Assembly (NCBI GenBank): GCA_013076295.1
Contig: RQOL01000660.1
Span: forward strand, 1,612,001 to 1,676,000
Length of the DNA: 64,000 bases
Source of the DNA: Sanderia malayensis
Lineage: Eukaryota > Cnidaria > Scyphozoa > Semaeostomeae > Pelagiidae
Direction: 5' to 3'
Position numbers and translations under genes: made by a program. The notes under the pieces were generated by a model. The model searched no databases. It worked only from the letters and a program-made list of their open reading frames with translations, and was not told the DNA's origin. Below are positions 1 through 15,400 of this stretch, piece after piece (the stretch's first letter is position 1; every line of letters starts with the position of its first letter).

Positions 1-148
1 TGAACCTTCTATTTGAAGATGGAGTGGAGTGACGTCATCAAATGACGAGACGTTTACTTTGGTTATAAATCGATTCAAATTTGTTACAATGTTGTCTAAA
101 AATATACAGCTATTTTGTTGATGTAGGAAAATTCGATTAGTTTGAAAA
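1..148. other. 3' flank of SKIC3, no gene seen
   Basis: These bases lie downstream of the SKIC3 stop codon on the minus strand and should hold its 3' UTR. No convincing ORF or repeat is visible. Confidence 0.4.
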
Positions 149-3100
149 TCAATTCAAATTTTGAGCATCGTAAAGGTCCTTATCAACCGATTCTTCATCA
201 GTGTGGTCATATAATTTCTTCCACGTATTTATTATTTCGTTCAAGAAGGAACAATCTTCGTTAGTTTCTAAACGTGTGAGAATCTTTTTTACTTTCCTAC
301 AAGAAAGCAAGGAGACAATGCATCGGACCGTGTATAGAAATTTGCTGGGGTTCGTTTCTCCCAAGGATCTCCCCATTTCGACCCACACAACCACTCAGTC
401 CAATACAATTACATCGCAGTACATGGTAATGGAGTAAAACGTAGATACTCACTTGGAATCTCCTTGAACGTGGTGCATCGCAATGCGCAGAACATCGACA
501 ATTTGACAACTGCGATCAAACTTGGATATCTAAATAGGAAGGAAAACAAATTCAATTTCAGAACATGGGCAAAGATTGGTGCATTTGAAGGTAACTCAGT
601 GGTGCAATGAACCTGTGAATTCCTAGCATACAAGTTTCAGTCCCCTTAATCCTATGTAATCAGCAGAATAGAGTCAGTCTCACTTTGTACGCCAAGGAGG
701 CAGTCTGATATTACGTCCATTTTGTGTGTGCATAGTTTGCAATCTACAATCCTGGCAAAAAATGCTAGAACGCTGCTAACATTTTCATTCCGCTCTGCAA
801 AATCATCTCCCCCCAACACAATGCTGATCTTTGCACACTGTGCCCATTTTTCAGCGGGAAATTGCTATCCACCAGTATCCTAGATGCCTTACAAGCAAAA
901 ATCAACATTGTTTTGGGGGAAGGGGATGGGCAGTGACCTGACAAGCATTTGTTGTTTGTGGTCAAAGAGGCCGCGTATTGTGTTTCACTTAGTAATATTT
1001 TCAACCGTTCCAAGTCTTTTTGGCAAGGATTGTAGCAATATGCATTAGAAACCTACAACTGGTAATATGTTGAATGCAAAAAACACAGTGCCTGACCTCT
1101 ATCAATGCTTCTTTAGCCAGCGTGAGCCACCTCTCTTTTGCATCTTTGGTGTAACATTGAATGCTGATTAGAATAAGTCGAGCGAGTGAGCTGAATTGAG
1201 TTGTTTCTGAATCTGGTGTGAGCTCAGCTGAACGCATTTGCGAATGAAACAACTCAGCAGCCAATGGTGCACCGAGCCGGAGATAAAGACTCGCAAGTAC
1301 CTGGATAAAGCGGGGTAAATCAACATAATAACATGTGTGGCAGAGCGTAATACCATGAAGCAATCAACGACAAACGCATATGCAAAAGGCACCAGGACAA
1401 AACAAGCTACGAGGCAGTTTAGTTAGGACGTTAAAAGGAGAAAGCTAAAACACCTTGGACATCATACGTGAGAAAAGGGTATGGCTGGGTGTGACGTCAC
1501 AAGATAGGGAACCTTGCATAAAAGAATTCTTTAACCGTCCCAATATTTATCAACTCATCAAATTTGAGGAAGGTCATGAGTCCTACAAATCTGATTCTAT
1601 AAAACTTTAAAACAAACTTTAAGACATAAGACATACTTTAAGAAAATTGTTACATACCTGGTGTCTCCAAATTGATCCATCAGAAATATCCGCGGCAGTG
1701 ATCAGCAGATCACCCGCTTGATCACCACACGAAATTCTCCTCGAAATCTCGCAAACAAGCTTTAAAAACAACAGCTCCCTGTTAACCTCTGGCTGCTCCT
1801 CGTACTGCGCCATTGCGTTTTCTGCGAGCAGCAATGCCATGGAAAATTCTCCACATTTCATGTAGCTACAAATGAGCTGTTTAACAGTCCAAATTCGCAA
1901 GTTTACAGCTACGTTGATTTTCGGTGTAAGCTGACATGACAGGGTTGTCTTCAAAGCATCTTGCAAATCGCCAATTCGTTCCTCAGCTTTCGAAAGAAAA
2001 ACGATTAACAATCAGAAATACAGAGATGCGTACGATTTGAATAAGATTTCATCATAATAGAACGACAGATGCAATGGCGTACTAGTGTGTCATTGACAAT
2101 CTGGTATAGAAAGAAGCTTCTAGTGCATGAAGATTGCAAATAAAAATTATCTCATCATTATCTCAACACCTATAACTCATGTATACCACAAAACCTCTAA
2201 CTCATATATACGTGTGTTTTTTGTTTGTATCTGAAAATAGATACAAACAAAACCTATAACTCATGTATACCATTAACCCTCCTCTTTATTAATCCTCATC
2301 TCCAATAAACCTCTTTGTGGAACAAAATTAAATAAGCCCCTGATAATTAATTAATAGAGCTGTTAAGGTATATAACTAGTACTCTGACTTTATGAACCTT
2401 CAGTGGGACCAACAAATACTTCATTTAATTAGAGGTTGGTTGCATCGAAGGTAACTTGTGCTGCATAGCAGTTCAGCGAAAGAGGTGTTCAATTCGCAAT
2501 ATCAACATTCCTTTGTGAATATTCTGTCGTAGATTGAACAAAACAACTGCTCAAACCCTCCAAGAAGTCAACAAGCAGGCAACAAATTAAAAAAATACCC
2601 TTCTGCAATGCAAGCCTTGATGTAGTGATTGCCAACAACGACGAAGCATCGCAATATTTCAGATCATACGTGAATGTGGCTACCGAAAGTAGAGCCCAGG
2701 CTTCTGGTTGCCAGGGGTAACTATGTACAGCACGTTGTGCGGTGCGAATAGATGACGTGTTTCGGTATCTGTTTGTTAAACTCGATGCAAATGACTTTGA
2801 ACCAATAGATGCAGCCGATATCAGCATTGAAGCGTTCTGCATAATGAGATGTATAAACAAAATCAGATCAGAGTCAAATTGTAGATTTCGATCAAAGGCA
2901 GATCGAAGATAAAGACAGCAACAGCTCTATTAAGCTCGGGATATTTGATCTTCAAAGTTCCAAAGGGGGCCTTGTTGGAGAGGGGGGCTTAAATCATTCC
3001 ATGAAACTTACGCTCGAAGGATTTAAGAGAGAAGATATTATCGCACATCTTCCAGAGCTCTGAAAATAGATACAAACAATATTTGAAGTCAGCATGTCGC

Positions 3101-3398
3101 AAGATATTCGAGTAGACTTATGTTCCACTCGTGAAAGGATAGCTCAATTAATGAAACATTGGCTTTAAGAAGATATGAGTATTTAAACCGGAGAGAGAGA
3201 TGCAAACAGTGTTTACCTCTAAGGATGAAGATGGCGATCTCTGGTACAAAAATTTGGCTATATTGGTCCATTGCTTTGCACTGTGAGGAAATCTGAAAGA
3301 GAATTATTCATATCTTCGAATATAGAGCAGAACAAGAAATTAGGCTAGTTCTCTGAAACTCAGAGTTTCATACTCACGCAATCATCAGACATACTATA

Positions 3399-3476
<78 letters not shown>

Positions 3477-6400
3477 AATCTCTATATTATATCTTCGAGT
3501 ATATAAGAGAATGTGGTTCAAGCATGCGCAGAGTGCTCAAGTCAAACAAATGAGCACTTGGGACACCGTACATTGTGTCCCAAGTGCATGGGTTGCCATG
3601 GAGGCACTATGGTAATAGCAGGGAAAGCATACTGTATCAAGTCCATACGCATATTTTTGAATATGTGGATTGAAGAAGAAAACCGATTTCAAATAAATAT
3701 AGTTATTAAAAAATAGCTTTATAGATCAATAGTAATAACCTCATGGCGGCTTTTTCGATGCAACGTTTTGCAGTGACAATGTTTCCCTAAAAATCAACAA
3801 AAAGATCTTGATTGACGTCCTTGCTATTTCTTTTGTTTACATTTAAGCCTGGTTTCCATATAGTCGTTGAGGGTCGCTCAAAAGATCAATGTTTGACAAT
3901 GTTTCTGTGTGATTTTTAATCCTTTCAGCGACCCTCAGTGACCCTCAACGACTATATGGAAATAAACCAAATAAACGGGCCTAAAAACTTACCTGAAGCA
4001 AATGCATGGCGGATTGGAGAAAGCAGAAGTTGTTTTGTACTCGTTCCGTGTCTAAAAATGAACAACAAGATTGCGAACAAACTTGCTGTAGAAAGTAACA
4101 ACAGTAGAAAGTGCTTGAAATCAGAATTTGTGCGATTCGGACGTGCCTTGATAAGTTGAACACGAGAGAGGAAAACTATTGATAAAAGTTGTCATAAACT
4201 AGAACGGATAATTCAACTTATTACGGCTCAAGTGACCATTGCATTACAATATTTCAGAATATTCCTAAGTGATTCATCTTACTAAATTTGGGATGTTTTT
4301 GAACTTCAGCAAGTGCAGCATTTGTCAATGTGTGATCTCTTGTGAGTAACCCAAACGAGGCCAATGCCATCAAACCTTGCTCGCTTGGGCATCCAGTTTG
4401 AGAACTGAAAAGAAATTACAAATCCATTGAAACATATATCATTGATCAATGGTAAAAAATAGCAAAAAATAGCAAAAACAAATTACATGGAAATAAATTA
4501 CAGCTGAATTTATCCATCAAGAAAACTCTCAAACTCAAACGGATTCCTCGGTTAGCTGTGAGTTGGAACCAAAAGTAGCATCATAGAGGGGATAATTTAG
4601 CGGGGGAAAATTTTGAAACAACCAATAAGCACAAACCTTTTGAAGAGTAAGGCTTTGGTCATGTCGAATTTGTTCATGGCATAGCCAACCATTGCCATAG
4701 CAGTCACGATATCCGACTTGTCTCGCTCATTTTCGCACAGATTCAATGCTTGTTCATAGGCTGGAGAGGAATTAATAAACACCCAAGTCAATGTTATACG
4801 ATGGAGCATTACAGTTGCAGTAAAACACTATGCATCATTATAAGCCTTGTTGCAGCCTCAACTTGGAAGCATGCCACTACATTAGCATATTTCAATAAGT
4901 ATATAATTATCCTGCGAATCCTTACGTTTACAAGTTATTGGATTTTGTAGAGTAGATGTTATGGTTTGGAAGTAAGCCCCGGTGAGTAGACCCTATAACT
5001 ATGAAATCAGGCATTGCAATTATGAGAACAAACTCAAAAGTTACTAGATATTATATAGAGTTATGAGGAAGGACCCTCTAGCTATGAAAATAGAGTCTAT
5101 AGTTAATATCAGGGTAGACCTTACAGTTAGGAGAGCAGACATTACAGCTGTCAGAGGGAACTGAAAAACTACGTGATCATGAAAAATATTACCATTGAGA
5201 CTTTTCTCCAATTGTCCAGCGAAGAAGTAAGACAGAGCTAGTCCAGAAATATCCTCCATCTTGTTCAATGGTTGCAAAGGTTGGTAGGCATCGATGGAAT
5301 CAGTATATTGCCCTGAAGAGCTAGAAGATAGAGAAACGAATTTGGGATATACTTATCAATGCTACTGAGAATATACTCTGTTTACTAGAGAGCCTCTAAA
5401 ATATTTGGGATATATTTATCATTGCTACTGAGAACATACTCTGTTTACTAGACAGCCTCTAAAATATTTGGGATATATTTATCATTGCTACTGAGAATAT
5501 ACTCTGTTTACTAGACAGCCTCTAAAATATGCTGTTGAAAGATCTTTGAGCTGCTGAGAATCAGTTAAAATGTCCTACCGTAAAACTCTGGCTAAGTTCG
5601 ACGTAATCAAATTCATAAAACACTTGTTGTCATCGGAACATCTCAGAAGATCACTGGCTCTATAAAACAAAGGATCACTGTATCATAGAGGCAAGCTTCC
5701 GCGGAAGAAAAAATCTTTCCCACTGATAACCTCTTTGGTATAAAAACACTTTTTCTGACTAACCTTTGAAAAGAGCTGATGGCTTGTTTGTAAAGATTTT
5801 CATGCTCTAATAAAACACCCAAGAGGTTCCATGCACATGCATTTCTTGAATTTCGCTCTATCGAAAAAAAACCAGATACAAGTTAGTCAAACAACATATA
5901 AACGAGGTCATCGGCCGGTGCCTCGTTCGCGCGTATCCTCGTTTGATAATGGCAAAAGAAAAGCGCATATTCTGGATCTCTGAAAAGACTTCCCGCAGAT
6001 TCCCCCGTCTAACCAACCCATAGACATGCGGCTTCGACGACAGCGGTTAATTTACCCGCGTGCAAGCATGATATTCTGCTGGTAATTTGAACCATTGAGG
6101 GGCTAAAGAGGATCACCCAAGTATTCGAGATATTCAGGGTTCCAGGTTGAAGTTGCGTATGGAGCAAATTTTAAGGGGAACGACGAACATTATGAACTGA
6201 CTAGTGTTCGAGTCATCGGGATTTGAGTCACCGGGTTCGAGTTCATAGCATCATTGTTGTCCTAGGCCCAGTTTAGAGAGCAGACTTTGAGAACGCGAAT
6301 TCAATTATTGCTCCCAAAAATCTAAATAATAAATAAATGCGCCGATAATTCGCTATCTGAATCCAATAGCGAATTGAAAAATTAAATTTGTATATAATGC

Positions 6401-9400
6401 ACTCCGCAGAGCGAATTATCAGTGCATTATGTGCTCTGCCGAGGGCATTATCAGCGCATTATGCGCCTTCGTTTGAATTCGCTTCGTTGTCTAAAACCAA
6501 CCATAAATAGCAGCACTCTAAGGGCACCTTAATCGAATGTGCTACGCTCAAAATGTGCTGTGTAAACTAGGCCTTATACCTGTATACTTTTGAGCACAGA
6601 CTGATGAGTTCGCAACAGCCTTTCTAAAGGTCTCTGGTACGCGTGTCGAATCAACTCTGCTATCGCCAGCTGTTGTCGATTTAGTGTACGCTTCTTTCAT
6701 GGCAAAACAAACCCATTTGGCATAGCCCAAGAAGCTCTCAGTCTGTAAAAGAAAACATTGCAACCATTTAAATCACAAGATGCGGCTATAGTATCACCAC
6801 GATGAAAAGTGATAATTATGAAAAAATCATGACGAATCGCTAAAAGCTAGAAGATGCTAAAAGATTACAAAATAGAGTAACAATGCATCTGTTGTGTAAC
6901 GACCGATCCATCATGTGATGAGACTCGCAAAGGAATGGGGCTCGCCCGTATACTTACATGCGAGCCTAGTTCGCTAGAATGACGAAATAAATCCATTGCA
7001 TCCACATCAGCTATCAATTCAGCAATGGATGCCTACAAATGATAAATTCAAAACAGGACTGTTAATAGATAAGCTTATACAAATAAATTTCCGGCATCTT
7101 TTTCAACTTTAGAAGCAAAAATGGCCTGAGGGCAATCAAGAACAGAAAATAAGCTTATACAAATGAATCGTCGTAAACATGACTGAATCACAGAAAATCC
7201 CTGGAACGGGAGAAAAACCATGGACTAAAGGCAATAAAATAGAGATGTGGAAAGCCCCAAGGTTGCTTCTGTCCCTTTCGTCCTCCCAAAGGGGGGAATA
7301 TGCATAGCATCCTCGCGTTTACAAACTGACATGTGGAGATTTCAAAGGTAAAATCGACGCAATGGGGATAAAACGTGTGGTGGTAATACCTGTCCGATCC
7401 AGGCAGCTGTGTAGGATGGGTCAGCATCTTGGGCCTTCTTGAATGCCTTGTGGGCTTCCTGAAATAATGATGAATTGAATTGAAGTGAGAAAATGATGAA
7501 TTGAATTCAAGTGAGAGAATGATGAATTGAATTGAAGTGGGAGAATGATGAACTGAATTGAAGTGGGAGAATGATGAACTGAATTGAGGAAATACTGAAT
7601 CAAAGTGAGAGAATGACGACTTGAATTCAGACTGTTTGATAATATTATGATAGTGTACGAATTCATATTAAATGCAAACAAATGAGAAGCAGTTAAAATG
7701 TGCTTCATGAGCACAATACAACTCGAGCTCAAATTAATCAGACTTTTAATTGATACGCAATTTTATAGAACGAGAAATAAGTATTAAATGAACCACTTAA
7801 GCATGAGCTTGGCAACATAAATTTACTTGCCTGAACCTTGTTATACTTCAAGTATAAAGCACCAAGATTTGTCCAGACTTCGGCACTCTATGCAAGATGA
7901 AAATCGATCGTGAATACCAAGCCGTCAGATTTAACCCAAGCAGTGTCGAATTTCAGATGGCATAGAAAGTAAAATTGGAATCTGTTCGATATGGCATACC
8001 TGCGGTTCGATATTCAGGGCTTTGATAAATGCATGTTGGCTAAGCTCTGGGTTAGCAACATCTAAAACAGAGCATACAATTCACAGCATACAATACATGG
8101 TACAAGCATACAAGCAGCACAAAGATGCCACAGCACGGCACACAGGACACGAGACACAGCAGGCAACGCATACAAAGCGATACAAAGCATATAGCCCACA
8201 CAGCACACGACATACAACACACCAGCACACGACACACCAGCATACGACACACAACACACGACACACCAGCACACCACACACCAGCACACGACACACCAGC
8301 ACGCGACACACCAACACACGACACACCAGCATACAACACACCAGCACACACCACACCAGCACACGACACACCAGCATACAACACACGACACAAGGACGGT
8401 ATTACTTGCCATATACAGAATGACCACAACAGGTAATTGACGGACCTGAACTGCCAGCAATGAAGCCAAGCAAGTTCCACATTTCATAGTTGTGTGGAGC
8501 CAAGCTCACTGCTTTCTTGGCAAACTAAAATGCGACAAAACAAGCTGTTGTTAGGGGAGCGGACAAAATATTCCTAACAAGAAAAGTCATTAAAGACTGC
8601 TAAAGAGGCATGTATAAATGCATTGCATTGCAGCGTAATCGAGATAATAGCTGCCATCCTGATAATCATTTGCAAAGGCATTGAGCCGAAGTTTCCAGAC
8701 ATTGAAGTTGCTTTTGTGAATGTGAATTACAAATAACAGCAAGTTTAAACCAATAACTTCATTGATTGGCTGCATCGTATGGCTTTTATTTTGCCTAATA
8801 TTCAACAATAATCAGGCTAAAATTTCGCTTTTGCAAATAAGCCCCCGGGGGCTTATTTGAGGATTTACGGTAAGGATATACCAAGATACTTTGAACTTTG
8901 TACTTAATACCTGAATACTCTGTTGAATAGATCTTGGTCCTTCTTCACCACTCTTTATCTAAAATTAGATATTTCAAACTTTATACAATGTCATGACATG
9001 GCCACAGGAACTATAGACAACTCATTAATGAATGATAATGAAGAGAGCCATTGAATACCGTGCCAAAATGAAACGTGCTAATTGCAAGATCATGCCAAGC
9101 CGGTGCAGATTGTCCATCTAATTTCACCACTGCAGCATAACACCTGAGAAGCAAGGTTCATAATTAAAAACCAGTACAGTTCAGGTTAGCCCATGGAAAA
9201 CTTTTAAAAACCTATAGGCATTGAGGTCAACAATACGGGACAAAAGTTCTTTGGACGCTCGTAAAACTACGAAAAAAAGTAATTTTTCTTCTTCGTTGGC
9301 TTTATTCAACCCCCGCCCTCCCCCACCCCCTAAAACAATATTGTTCTCTCAAGCAGGCCCTATTGAACGGAATGACGTAATCACAGCCGCACTTTCATGA

Positions 9401-12400
9401 GTAAACGAGGCATGAGGTCGAGATGGGTGAAAAAAAGCACATGTTAGTAGGATTTGCGAAGAGTTGCTGGCCTTTTTTGAATTAAAAGTTGTGTTGCAAA
9501 ACTTGTGATTACTAAGAAAAAAATGTGAATTGGGTGTGTCCGTACTACTATAATCATCGTGTAAAAAGAACTTTGTCAATATTGCATAAGGTTGTTTCTA
9601 AAGAAAGTATTGTTTGGGGAAGGAGGGGATGTACAAAGCTTGTGAAAGTCTCAAGATTTAGTTCTAGTTGTTCTAGTTGTGAAGTTCTAGTTGTGCTAGT
9701 GTCAATGGAATGCTAACACGGTGACAGGACCCAAAGTTAAACCGATGGTTAATTTGTACCACGAAACAGTTCAAGGAAGCTGGTATTCAGTTCGCTGTGT
9801 CGGGAGGCTTGGTATGTCATTATAAGGAGATCACACTCGTCACGCGTACATTTAGAGTCAGAATCGTTTAGACAAACAAAAACCTTCTGCTTATATCCAT
9901 AATATCAACTTTATCAGCCATCTTCTCGCCGAGAGGTACCAGTCCGCAGACATTGGCAATGGATGCTGGGATGCGTAGTCTGAAATGAAAAGAAAGAACC
10001 TCACGTTACACGACTAAACATCACAAAAATAATAAATTTGTATCATCGAGAAAACTCTCTTGGATGACCCTTGATATGAAGATATTTTCACTGGCAAGTT
10101 CAAATGTCCAGATAGCGTCTTGCGTGAGTTTACTAGCCTATATGAAAATATTATACATGCGTTGTGTGCATGTCTAAATAGTCTAAATGTCTAAATTTAA
10201 ACTAAATGTCTAACTGTCTAAATAGCATCTTGCGTGAGTCTACTAGCCTCATTTCGGGACTAATTCAAGACAATAATAAAGCTATCTCCCAAACAATGTA
10301 TCAACTGGTATGAAAATTCCCTTATTTGCTTGTTTGAACTAAGAAGAAGCAAAAAAATACCTCAATTTTTCCTCAGGTAGCACATGCAATGCAAAGCATG
10401 CATCGGCAGTTATCTTCCAAAAGCAACATAAATTTTGATGAAGTTCGAATGCTCTGAAATCAAACAGATATTGGGCGAAAATTATCCAAAATAGAAGAAA
10501 ATGTTTCAAGCTAAACGGTCATCGACAGAACTTAACTCTATTTGATGACAAAAAACTACTGATGACTTTTTAGTTAGAGTCAATCACTTACTTTGCAGTT
10601 GTGTCTAGCACAAGTAAAGCATAGTCAACCGCTCTACCATTGAAATCATTCGCTAAACTTTCCAATTGCAACTTCAAATAACATTCTGCCAAACCTTTAA
10701 CCAAACACAAAGCACGATTGTTATGTAAACTTTTGAGATACATATAAAACCATTTTTCGTCGAGAAATTGTGCTTCTATATCTGATTTTAATTGCTTCAG
10801 CTTTGAAGAGTTCAAGAAAGCTGATCAAAAGCAAGATATTCAAGACCAAAAAAGTAGTCTTTATATTTAACACACCTTTTAGGGCCGGAGTATAATCTGA
10901 TTTTTCACGGAGCAATGTCGTGAACTCTTGAATCGCCTCAGTGTAGACACAAAGTGCCTGTTTGATTGAGCCAATCCTTAACAAAAGGAAACACGAAACA
11001 ATATTACCATTAGCGACTTCAATTCGGCAGCAAAGAAATCAGCTCTCAGGACTAGTTATATTTAGCGTTAGAGCAACAAGTGAATTAGCTATTTTTAGGA
11101 ACAAATGAGTTATGTCGCGACCTCGCCAAACAGGTTTGCTTTAACATGCAATACAAGACATGTTGCGTGATAATTCAGTAAGCCATGTATTCACAAAAGT
11201 CACTTACTTGTACTTGCAATACACACTTGATGGGTCGATCTACACAATAAAGAGTAAAAATAAAATATTAAAACTACACAATAATCACTTCAAAGTAACG
11301 CAAAGGATTGGAAAACTTTCGACTTTTCAAATTCTGCAGGTATCCTCTGTTCTCCTGCTTCCCGGAACAATGTTATTTTTTGAGAAATGCGTTTACAGTA
11401 ATGACAAAATACCATTTTCATGGTGACTACAAGGGTCTGATGGATAAAACAACATTGTTTCATGGATAGAGGGACATCAAATAAAGCCGTGGGGAAAAGG
11501 AGTTTGCAAAATTGCTAGCCAGTTTATTCAAGGACTTTGGCTGCGCTTGTAACTATATCTAACATGAATTGATTAGGTCGTATTAAACAAAGTATTAAAC
11601 TTAGTGTGCAAATTGCATGTTTAATTACCTCTGAGGCACGAGAGAATGCCTTCAATGCAGCTGTATAGCTTCCTCTGGCAACATAGGCATCGCCCAAACA
11701 CTCCCAACAATCCCTGGAAGAAACAGGGGTAAATACAATGCGGTACAATGTCGATTGTGGAGCAACGATGGAATTAGTAGAGAAAAAAGAGAATGCTTTA
11801 GAAGACTAGTCCCAAAAACAGAGTTCAACATCACATAGCATCGCATAGTATCGTATAGTATCGCATAGCATCGCATAGTATCGCATAGTATCGCATAGCA
11901 TCGCATAGTATCGTATAGTATCGCATAATATCGTATAGTATCGCATAGTATCGCATAGCATCGCCTAGTATGGTATATTACTTTATGATGGAAGCACTTA
12001 TGGACAGTAGAAACTTCACAAACACTGCAAAATGCAAACGGACTGGTGTTTCACCACGCATAGTACTTTATGCTTCAAAATGCGCCAAAATAAATATCGA
12101 TATATATATGAAACTGATCTTACCTATCTTTCGGATCAGCTCGCAATGCACTTTGGAAACTGGAAGACAACACACTGGATTGGTAAATTGTTCAAGTTGT
12201 CAATAAACTGAACACTGGAAATGAAATAATTAAAAATTACCAGGTTACTGCTTGATCAGGGTGTCCTCGCTTTGTCAGCAGCATTCCAAGACGAAGCCAA
12301 GCCAATTTCACCCTGACAAAAAGAGAAACAGATTTAACTCATAAACAACCAGACAACGTTGTAAACCAAATCAGGGTTGAATAAATATTGATGACTCATA

Positions 12401-15400
12401 CCTACTGGTACCGAAGTTAGTTGTAGCTGCTTTGTACACGTCTATCGATGCTTCCTACAAAAGCAAAACAATTGAATGAGCCAAGAAGTAACAACAGATT
12501 ACAGAAGCGAGTATAATCAGGTAACAACCATTTGAGTATTAAACGTGCAACAAAAAGATTAATTCCTTGGTGCGTGAAAGCTTCTATCAGTCCCTCCCCA
12601 CTTTGATTTGCTTCTAGTTTGCTTAAATTTGATCACAAATTGTAAAAGTCTCGTCGACTCGAAGAAATTTTTATGCGTACATGCTTTTATACGATAACAG
12701 ACTAATTAACCATGTTTGAACGTATTCAACTACAGGCTCTCGTGTCTCAACAGGTCCCAACTGTATGCTGGCTGCATTGATAGTGATGCGTGCGTGTAAA
12801 CATAACAACAATTGAACATGCCTCGTCACCCAAGTCCATGGACACGTCCCCCAATGCCATTGCTGCTGTTTCATTGAATTTATTCAGTGCAAATGCCTTC
12901 TGGTAGCATTTCTGTGCCTTCCTGCAAAACGATGAAGATGCATGTAAGCAAGTGAAGGGAAATCGCAAATCTATAAGCATAAATAATGTAACAATAACAT
13001 GGGTAGGTACATTATAAACGCTTTTATAATTCAATTAGTAATACCATCTTCCCAATTACCTTAGATCCAGAGCATATTCTTGATAGTATCTTCCGAGTTT
13101 TATAAATATTTCACAGTTATATGGATCGAGTTTTGCAGCCTTAAAGAAAAAAAAATAGAGGAAAACTTGCTCGATTTGAATGCATTATAATTTTTAATTT
13201 AGTATTTTACATGTATCCTTATTTTTTCTATTGTTATGTTATTGTTTGTAAAAAATAAATCAATACCGCTGTATAAAAATTTAAGCAGTTATGGGCCATC
13301 TCGGCCTTTAAACTTAAAAAAATAATAATAATAATATACAATATATTTAACAGTAATTAGAGTAAGATCTTGATAACTTAAACTGCGAAGCAACTGAATA
13401 ACTAAAATGCCCTGAATAAAGCAGATTCCGGAGTCAATGGGGCCCGTGTCAAGGAGAAATGCATGAGAGAAAGTTTTCAAGAATGCAGCGGCAGTTGGAA
13501 TCGACAAATTGTCGAGTTATTCAGGACTCTAGTGATCACAGCTTTGCTGTGATAGTCAGCGATAAGAGAGATAATACCAACCTTTAAAAGCGATGTGTAC
13601 GACCTTTTGGCGTAATCGGGATTATCGCCTTTCAACTGCCAACAGACCTGTCCCAATAAGTGATGATAGTGCGATAAATCATTATGAAGCTCGATTGCTT
13701 CTTGCAACCTGAATATATGATTATAATTGAAGATGAATAAATTCATAAAAAGTATCAGGCATTAATTTGTGATAAATTACAGGTACAAAAAATCAATAAA
13801 TGCAAACCGTAATTCAGCATCGTAAAATTTCTCTTCGTTCATGCTAATCATTGCCTTGAGTAAATAAAATGTAAGATAATATAATATAATATCAGAATAA
13901 TATAATAATAACAACAATAATAATAAATACCGTAAATCCTCGAATAAGCCCTCACCTCCGAATAAGCCATCCCCTCAAATAAGCCCCCATCCTGATAATC
14001 ATTTGCAAAGTCCAAGTTTCCAGACATTGAAATTGTTTAGTGGATGTATTGCAAATAACAGCAAGTTTAAATCAATAACTTCATTGATTGGCTGCATCGT
14101 ATAGCTTTTATTTTGCTTAATATTCAACAATAATCAGGCTAAAATTTCGTGTTTGCAAATAAGCCCCCGGGGACTCATTCGAGAATTTACGGTATGCAGT
14201 GTCTTTGATGCAAAAGCTGAATACCTTGATGGCAAGAGCCTGATGTGAACTGGGCTGTATGTCTAAGATTTTGCAGCTTATCTACAAAACAATAACAAGC
14301 CATGGTATTTATATGAACAAAAGTAAAATGCGAGATTTATGATGATGAAATGCACACTGCAGTAAGTTGAAAAATTTAAGAAGATGTGCTATGCAGGTAA
14401 AGGTGTAGATAAACGTGGTGTGTCTATAACAATACAGGTTAACACAGCGGACACCATTGGGCTAATGATGTTGTCTTATAGTTGTGGTGTCCGCTGTAAA
14501 GAGATGATAGTTTATAATTGTAATCTGATGCTCTACATAATGTAAAAATAGGCAATGAACCAATGTAAAAACAGGTGCAACGTTCCAATATAAAAAAGCA
14601 ATGTTCAAATGTAGAACAAGGCAATGTCCCAATGTAAAAAGATACACAAGGTTCCAATATAAAAAAGCAATGTTCCAATATAAAAAGAGGCAATGTTCCA
14701 ATACAAAATAGGTAGCGAGCCAATGTAAAAAGAAACAATGTTTCACAGGCAATGTAGAGGTAATGGCAATCTAAAGATGGGCATCCTTATAAAGAGGTGT
14801 TTTACTATTGCTTCATTGTACAAATACTAAAATGCAACCAGTGATGAAAACATACCTCATAGGCATTAGCATTATCATTCATTGAAGCATAGACTTCGCC
14901 AAGTCTGCACAAGCAATCAATGTTTTCCGGATCAGTGTTGCAAAGCTGAAAGAGAAAATATGTTCATTAACCCATTTGAACAATCCAAAAATAAACAGGA
15001 TACTTAGACACGGCCATGCACATCATATAAAATGATGCCATCAGTGACAATTAGGTAATAGTGAATTGTATCTTTGTACGACTTGCGATACAGTTAATTC
15101 CAGTTTTGATGTGCAATGAAGCAAATTATTCGAGTTAACAAAAGACAAACTAGTGAGCAAGATTCAACGAAACATGCATAGCAGGCATCATTAAAGGGAA
15201 CAAAAACACATCAGAGATATTAATATTGCGGAGATTTAAATGGTGTTTAACTGTAAAATTTAAACAAAGCTTAAGCAGTAAACAATCTGTCTAGGCTCAA
15301 TTAAACGTATCAACAGTATGAAATCAAGGTTGAGGTGTGGGTAAGTGAAATAGCACAATTAGCAACAAACCTCGTTCAGGAGTTCAAGAGCTTCTTTGTA

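Noticed and set aside
8022..8487. Four long overlapping ORFs on both strands
   Set aside because: They arise from a minisatellite lacking stop triplets; the Cys/Val- and His/Thr-rich translations are repeat artefacts in a SKIC3 intron.
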